In this document: positions 61,616 to 64,000 of the stretch, one piece after another | Layout of the letters: each line of letters starts with the position of its first letter | Numbering within the stretch: position 1 is the stretch's first letter | NCBI RefSeq assembly: GCF_000739635.1 | Contig: NZ_BATQ01000185.1 | Span: 42,464 to 106,463, forward strand | DNA: 64,000 nucleotides | Direction of reading: 5' to 3' | DNA from: Verrucomicrobium sp. BvORR034 | GTDB lineage: Bacteria > Verrucomicrobiota > Verrucomicrobiia > Verrucomicrobiales > Verrucomicrobiaceae | The notes under the pieces: generated by a model | What the model was told of the DNA's origin: nothing | The model's input: the letters and a program-made list of their open reading frames with translations, nothing else | Databases searched by the model: none | Made by a program: the position numbers and the translations under genes

Positions 61616-62179
61616 TCAATCTCCCGCCTCCAGTGCAGTCAGAATGGTCGGTAACACGGCGTCGGCCAGCTCCTCCGACGACATCTTTTTCTCACGGACG
61701 CCCTGAATGGCCGCCCCCGTGATCGCCCAGCTGACCATGGTCGCCTTGAGCCCCGGGTTCTTCGCGCCGTGAGCTTCGAGGCCGCGGAAAATTGATTCGC
61801 GGAGAATGGTTCTCACACAGGATTCCGCGATGGGTTCGAACTGGCGTCTGTGGGTGTCGCATCCCGCCGACAGATCAGCGATAAAATCGCAGGCGGCCAG
61901 AATCAGCGCCCGCAGACCCTTGTCACAAGTCGGGGCCTCGCCACCCGTCCGCGCCTCAATGGCCATGCCGAACCGTTCCCCAATCATCGCCTCGAGCAGA
62001 GCGAACTTGTCCGGGAAATGATCGTAAAACGTCGCCCGATTCAGCGTGGACCTTTCAGCGATGTCCTGGACGGAAATTTGGTCAAAGCCTTTCTCCCCCA
62101 GCAGTTCCTGGAACGCCTGGAAAAGCATGCGCCGCGTCCTGCGAACGCGGGGATCAAGTTTGGGGCACGGGGAGGGCAC
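61616..62179 (-). CDS. TetR/AcrR-family transcriptional regulator
   Basis: 187 residues from the GTG at 62179 (VPSPCPKLDPRVRRTRRMLF). An upstream in-frame ATG would overlap the divergent DUF5069 gene's start and its operator region. N-terminal HTH: AFQELLGEKGFDQISVQDIA then ERSTLNRATFYDHFPDKFAL. The C-terminal half is the ligand-binding helix bundle, with no recognised ligand signature. Divergent from DUF5069 with direct and inverted repeats in the shared 94-bp gap, so it probably represses itself and the DUF5069-DoxX genes. Confidence 0.9.
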   Translation of the reverse strand: MPSPCPKLDPRVRRTRRMLFQAFQELLGEKGFDQISVQDIAERSTLNRATFYDHFPDKFALLEAMIGERFGMAIEARTGGEAPTCDKGLRALILAACDFIADLSAGCDTHRRQFEPIAESCVRTILRESIFRGLEAHGAKNPGLKATMVSWAITGAAIQGVREKKMSSEELADAVLPTILTALEAGD

Positions 62180-62210
62180 TCTGCAAAATAGCAGTTGACT
62201 GTCAAAACGT

Positions 62211-62257
62211 CTAGTGATGTACTGACGACAGTTGTCGTTTAAGCAACTAGTGACGTA
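62211..62257. promoter_or_regulatory. Candidate TetR operator cluster
   Basis: In the divergent gap: direct repeats CTAGTGATGTA (62211-62221) and CTAGTGACGTA (62247-62257), differing at one position and separated by 36 bp centre to centre, flanking the palindrome ACGACA-GT-TGTCGT (62225-62238). The symmetric centre is the best candidate TetR dimer site. Promoter boxes were not resolved. Confidence 0.5.
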
Positions 62258-62273
62258 ATCACACCCTGAGAAT

Positions 62274-62717
62274 ATGAAAAACACAATCGACCTGACCAAG
62301 GAAGCCCCTCGCAGTCCCCGCCACCGTCTGGGCGGCTACTCATTGATGGCCCGCATGATCGACAAAGGTCGGGCATCGCTCGACAACAAGACCGGCGAGT
62401 ACCACTATGCCTGTCCCCTCGACCAGGCACTTTTCGGCTTCAAGGCCGTAGCCGTAGACGAAGTCCTGGCCCTCCTTCGTTCCGGTGCGACCGACGAGGA
62501 AGTGATCGCATGGTTTGGAAGCCATGGAGACAGCAAATCTGCCGAAGAAATCTCCAGTTGGTCGGACCAAGTGGACAACTGGACCATGTACGGCGATCCG
62601 GAAAAGGGAGAATGGTTTGCTGGGGAATGCACCAAGCTCGGTCTTGATCCAGCAACCACGACGCTGGCGGAATTTCTGGAGGCAGACGATGCCGTGACTT
62701 TCGCGATTGCCGCCTGA
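62274..62717 (+). CDS. DUF5069 family protein
   Basis: 147 residues, cytoplasmic. It has the family opening IDLTKEAPRSPRHRLGGYSL then ARMIDKGRASLDNKTGEYHY, and ends with LAEFLEADDAVTFAIA. Function is not established for the family. It is divergent from the TetR gene and 26 bp upstream of the DoxX-like gene, probably one operon. Confidence 0.82.
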   Translation: MKNTIDLTKEAPRSPRHRLGGYSLMARMIDKGRASLDNKTGEYHYACPLDQALFGFKAVAVDEVLALLRSGATDEEVIAWFGSHGDSKSAEEISSWSDQVDNWTMYGDPEKGEWFAGECTKLGLDPATTTLAEFLEADDAVTFAIAA

Positions 62718-62743
62718 GCACCCTAGCCCCAAGCGAACCACCC

Positions 62744-63127
62744 ATGAAAATCGCCCTCTGGATCGTACAAAGTCTCCTGGCGTTTGCCTTCGGTGCCTCC
62801 GGGTACATGAAGGTTTTCGCCTTCCATCAATTTGTCGCGTCCGCGCCTGATCTGGCGAACCAGCAAGGCCTCTTTACCTTCATTGGTATTGCGGAACTCG
62901 CCGGAGCGGTCGGGTTGATTTTGCCCGCACTAACGGGTGTTCTTCCAGTCCTCACCACTTGGGCGGCGGTGGGACTGGGCACGATCATGGTCTTGGGTAC
63001 GGGCTTGCACATCATGAAGGGAGAGTGGTCTCACGTGCCGGTCACCGTCATCCTTCTGGCACTGAGTGCCTTCGTCGTCTGGGGCCGCGGATTCGGCTCC
63101 CAACGCAAACCCATATCGGGAACGTAG
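62744..63127 (+). CDS. DoxX-like membrane protein
   Basis: 127 residues, four predicted membrane helices: IALWIVQSLLAFAFGASGYM, LFTFIGIAELAGAVGLILPA, VLTTWAAVGLGTIMVLGTGL and VPVTVILLALSAFVVW. SGYMKVF after the first helix and the G-x-x-E-L-x-G motif in helix 2 are DoxX-family features. Physiological role unclear; often with TetR regulators, as here. Second gene of the DUF5069 operon. Confidence 0.85.
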   Translation: MKIALWIVQSLLAFAFGASGYMKVFAFHQFVASAPDLANQQGLFTFIGIAELAGAVGLILPALTGVLPVLTTWAAVGLGTIMVLGTGLHIMKGEWSHVPVTVILLALSAFVVWGRGFGSQRKPISGT

Positions 63128-63278
63128 GTCGCCATTCAGAGGAGCTAGGCAACTGGGGAAAGTGAGAAAAGTTGTCCTGGAGCTTTGGGGACGTTCGTCG
63201 CTGTTTTGACGGGCTGCTTCGGCAGTCCTGCACAAGCAGCTTCGAACTCCAAACTTTAACTCCAAGCCCAAACTTCTC

Positions 63279-63680
63279 ATGAGCCGACAGATCTTCATCT
63301 CCCTGCCTGTGGCGGATCTCCCCAAATCCATGGCCTTCTACAAGGCACTGGGCTTTGACCACAATGCTGACTTCACCGATGAAACCGCTTCGTGCGTCGT
63401 CATCAGTGAAGTCATTCATGTCATGCTGCTGACGCACCCGAAGTTCACCAGCTTCACGCCCAAGGCGATCTGCGACACAAAGACGAGCACCGAAGTGCTG
63501 TTGTCGCTGAATTGTGCAAGCCGCGAGGAAGTGGATGGACTGGTGGCGAAGGCCTTGAGCGCCGGCGGCTCGACCCAGGGGAAGCCGGAGGACAACGGGT
63601 TCATGTATCAACACGACTTTTCCGATCCCGATGGGCATCAATGGGGGCTCTTCCATATGAGCGGCATGCCTCCGCAATAG
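63279..63680 (+). CDS. VOC-superfamily protein (glyoxalase-like)
   Basis: 133 residues. Opening SRQIFISLPVADLPKSMAFY then KALGFDHNADFTDETASCVV, centre HVMLLTHPKFTSFTPKAICD, and end QHDFSDPDGHQWGLFHM, where DPDGHQW is the C-terminal ligand block of VOC proteins of the DUF1428/PhnB-like type. Possibly co-transcribed with DUF5069 and DoxX-like (150 bp gap). Substrate unknown; unrelated in detail to the VOC protein at 35983. Confidence 0.87.
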   Translation: MSRQIFISLPVADLPKSMAFYKALGFDHNADFTDETASCVVISEVIHVMLLTHPKFTSFTPKAICDTKTSTEVLLSLNCASREEVDGLVAKALSAGGSTQGKPEDNGFMYQHDFSDPDGHQWGLFHMSGMPPQ

Positions 63681-63726
63681 GTGCGTTGCTGGCCCTTCAA
63701 GGACGTCGGCGGGGAGGCGAAGCTTG

Positions 63727-64000
63727 CAGACGCTTCAGCTAGTGCCTGCCAAGGAACCTTGGATGTGAAAGACTCTCAGACCGCCGCAACTCCTTCGGAG
63801 TAAAAACCTCCAACACCCGTACCCAACGTAGACTCGCTGGAAGCTCGTCAACGTTGGGCTTGTCGCCCCATCCTCTCCGAGGAAGAACTTCGACTGAGCG
63901 AGTGGATGGCACCGGTGCCTTGGCGGCCACCCCAGTCCGAAGCTGATCCCCAGCGGGGATCTCCCAACGTTGGACAAGCCCTAAGCGAGTCAACGTTGGG
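63727..64000 (+). repeat. Repeat core and B-type multi-hairpin element, copy 4, cut by window end
   Basis: Starts CAGACGCTTCAGCTAGTGCC TGCCAAGGAACC, identical to 33049 for over 30 bp. Hairpins CCCAACGT/ACGTTGGG (63822-63858), GATCCCC/GGGGATC (63945-63961), and CCCAACGTTG/CAACGTTGGG (63963-64000) in opposite orientation to the first, so two facing copies of the hairpin lie here. Compared with copies 1 and 2, one G:C pair of the stem has become C:G. Confidence 0.7.

Overview
The window reads as chromosomal DNA of a GC-rich member of the Verrucomicrobiota, most likely near Verrucomicrobium, Roseimicrobium or Prosthecobacter. This is inferred from gene content. It holds a ThuA/PVC-dehydrogenase/cytochrome c fusion, a DUF1592 + DUF1552 planctomycete-type cytochrome pair, a formylglycine sulfatase, a Tat-exported Gfo/Idh/MocA protein, an autotransporter-repeat protein with a PEP-CTERM tail, and giant secreted proteins built from NHL/BACON or thrombospondin-3/beta-helix modules. 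No rRNA, tRNA, CRISPR, transposase or phage gene was seen.

Layout. 1-4.6 kb: the 3' part of selO, then two leftward SGNH hydrolases, the second with a frameshift in its signal-peptide region. 5-10.6 kb: an 1868-residue NHL/BACON/IPT secreted protein. 11.8-17.9 kb: a histidine kinase/response regulator pair, then a ThuA-dehydrogenase-HEAT-cytochrome c-discoidin fusion. 19.2-21.2 kb: a BlaI/BlaR1-type repressor and sensor-protease pair with visible operators. 21.3-32.8 kb (leftward): the autotransporter-repeat protein, a beta-helix protein, a sulfatase, a small secreted protein, a low-GC Imm11-like gene and a TonB-like/PA14 protein. 33.6-37.5 kb: an FAD oxidoreductase, a small secreted protein, a VOC protein with an AraC regulator, and RNase HI. 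37.7-52.6 kb (leftward): the most striking locus, described below. 53-61 kb: DUF1592/DUF1552, an oxidoreductase, and a GH10 xylanase with a CE1-like esterase. 61.2-63.7 kb: a SnoaL-like protein, TetR, DUF5069, DoxX-like and VOC genes.

The 37.7-52.6 kb locus holds a lipoprotein, a 3979-residue exported protein and three tandem paralogous proteins, and looks like one transcription unit. The giant protein has an FG-GAP-like N-terminus, five alternating thrombospondin-3/beta-helix modules, Ig-like domains, a 27-glycine tract and a C-terminal transglutaminase-like Cys-His-Asp domain. The paralogs carry a signal peptide and a C-terminal membrane anchor. The last one has lost its anchor to an in-frame stop. 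A secreted effector with dedicated membrane partners or immunity proteins is my best hypothesis. It is inference only.

Most long gaps between genes (1.2-1.7, 10.6-11.8, 18.0-19.1, 32.9-33.5 and 63.7-64.0 kb) are packed with a family of dispersed, modular, hairpin-forming repeats. Stems change in a compensatory way between copies while the loops stay fixed, so structure appears to be what is conserved.

Most genes encode exported proteins for attacking or binding polysaccharides (xylanase, esterases, sulfatase, beta-helix, oxidoreductases), together with the regulators likely to control them.
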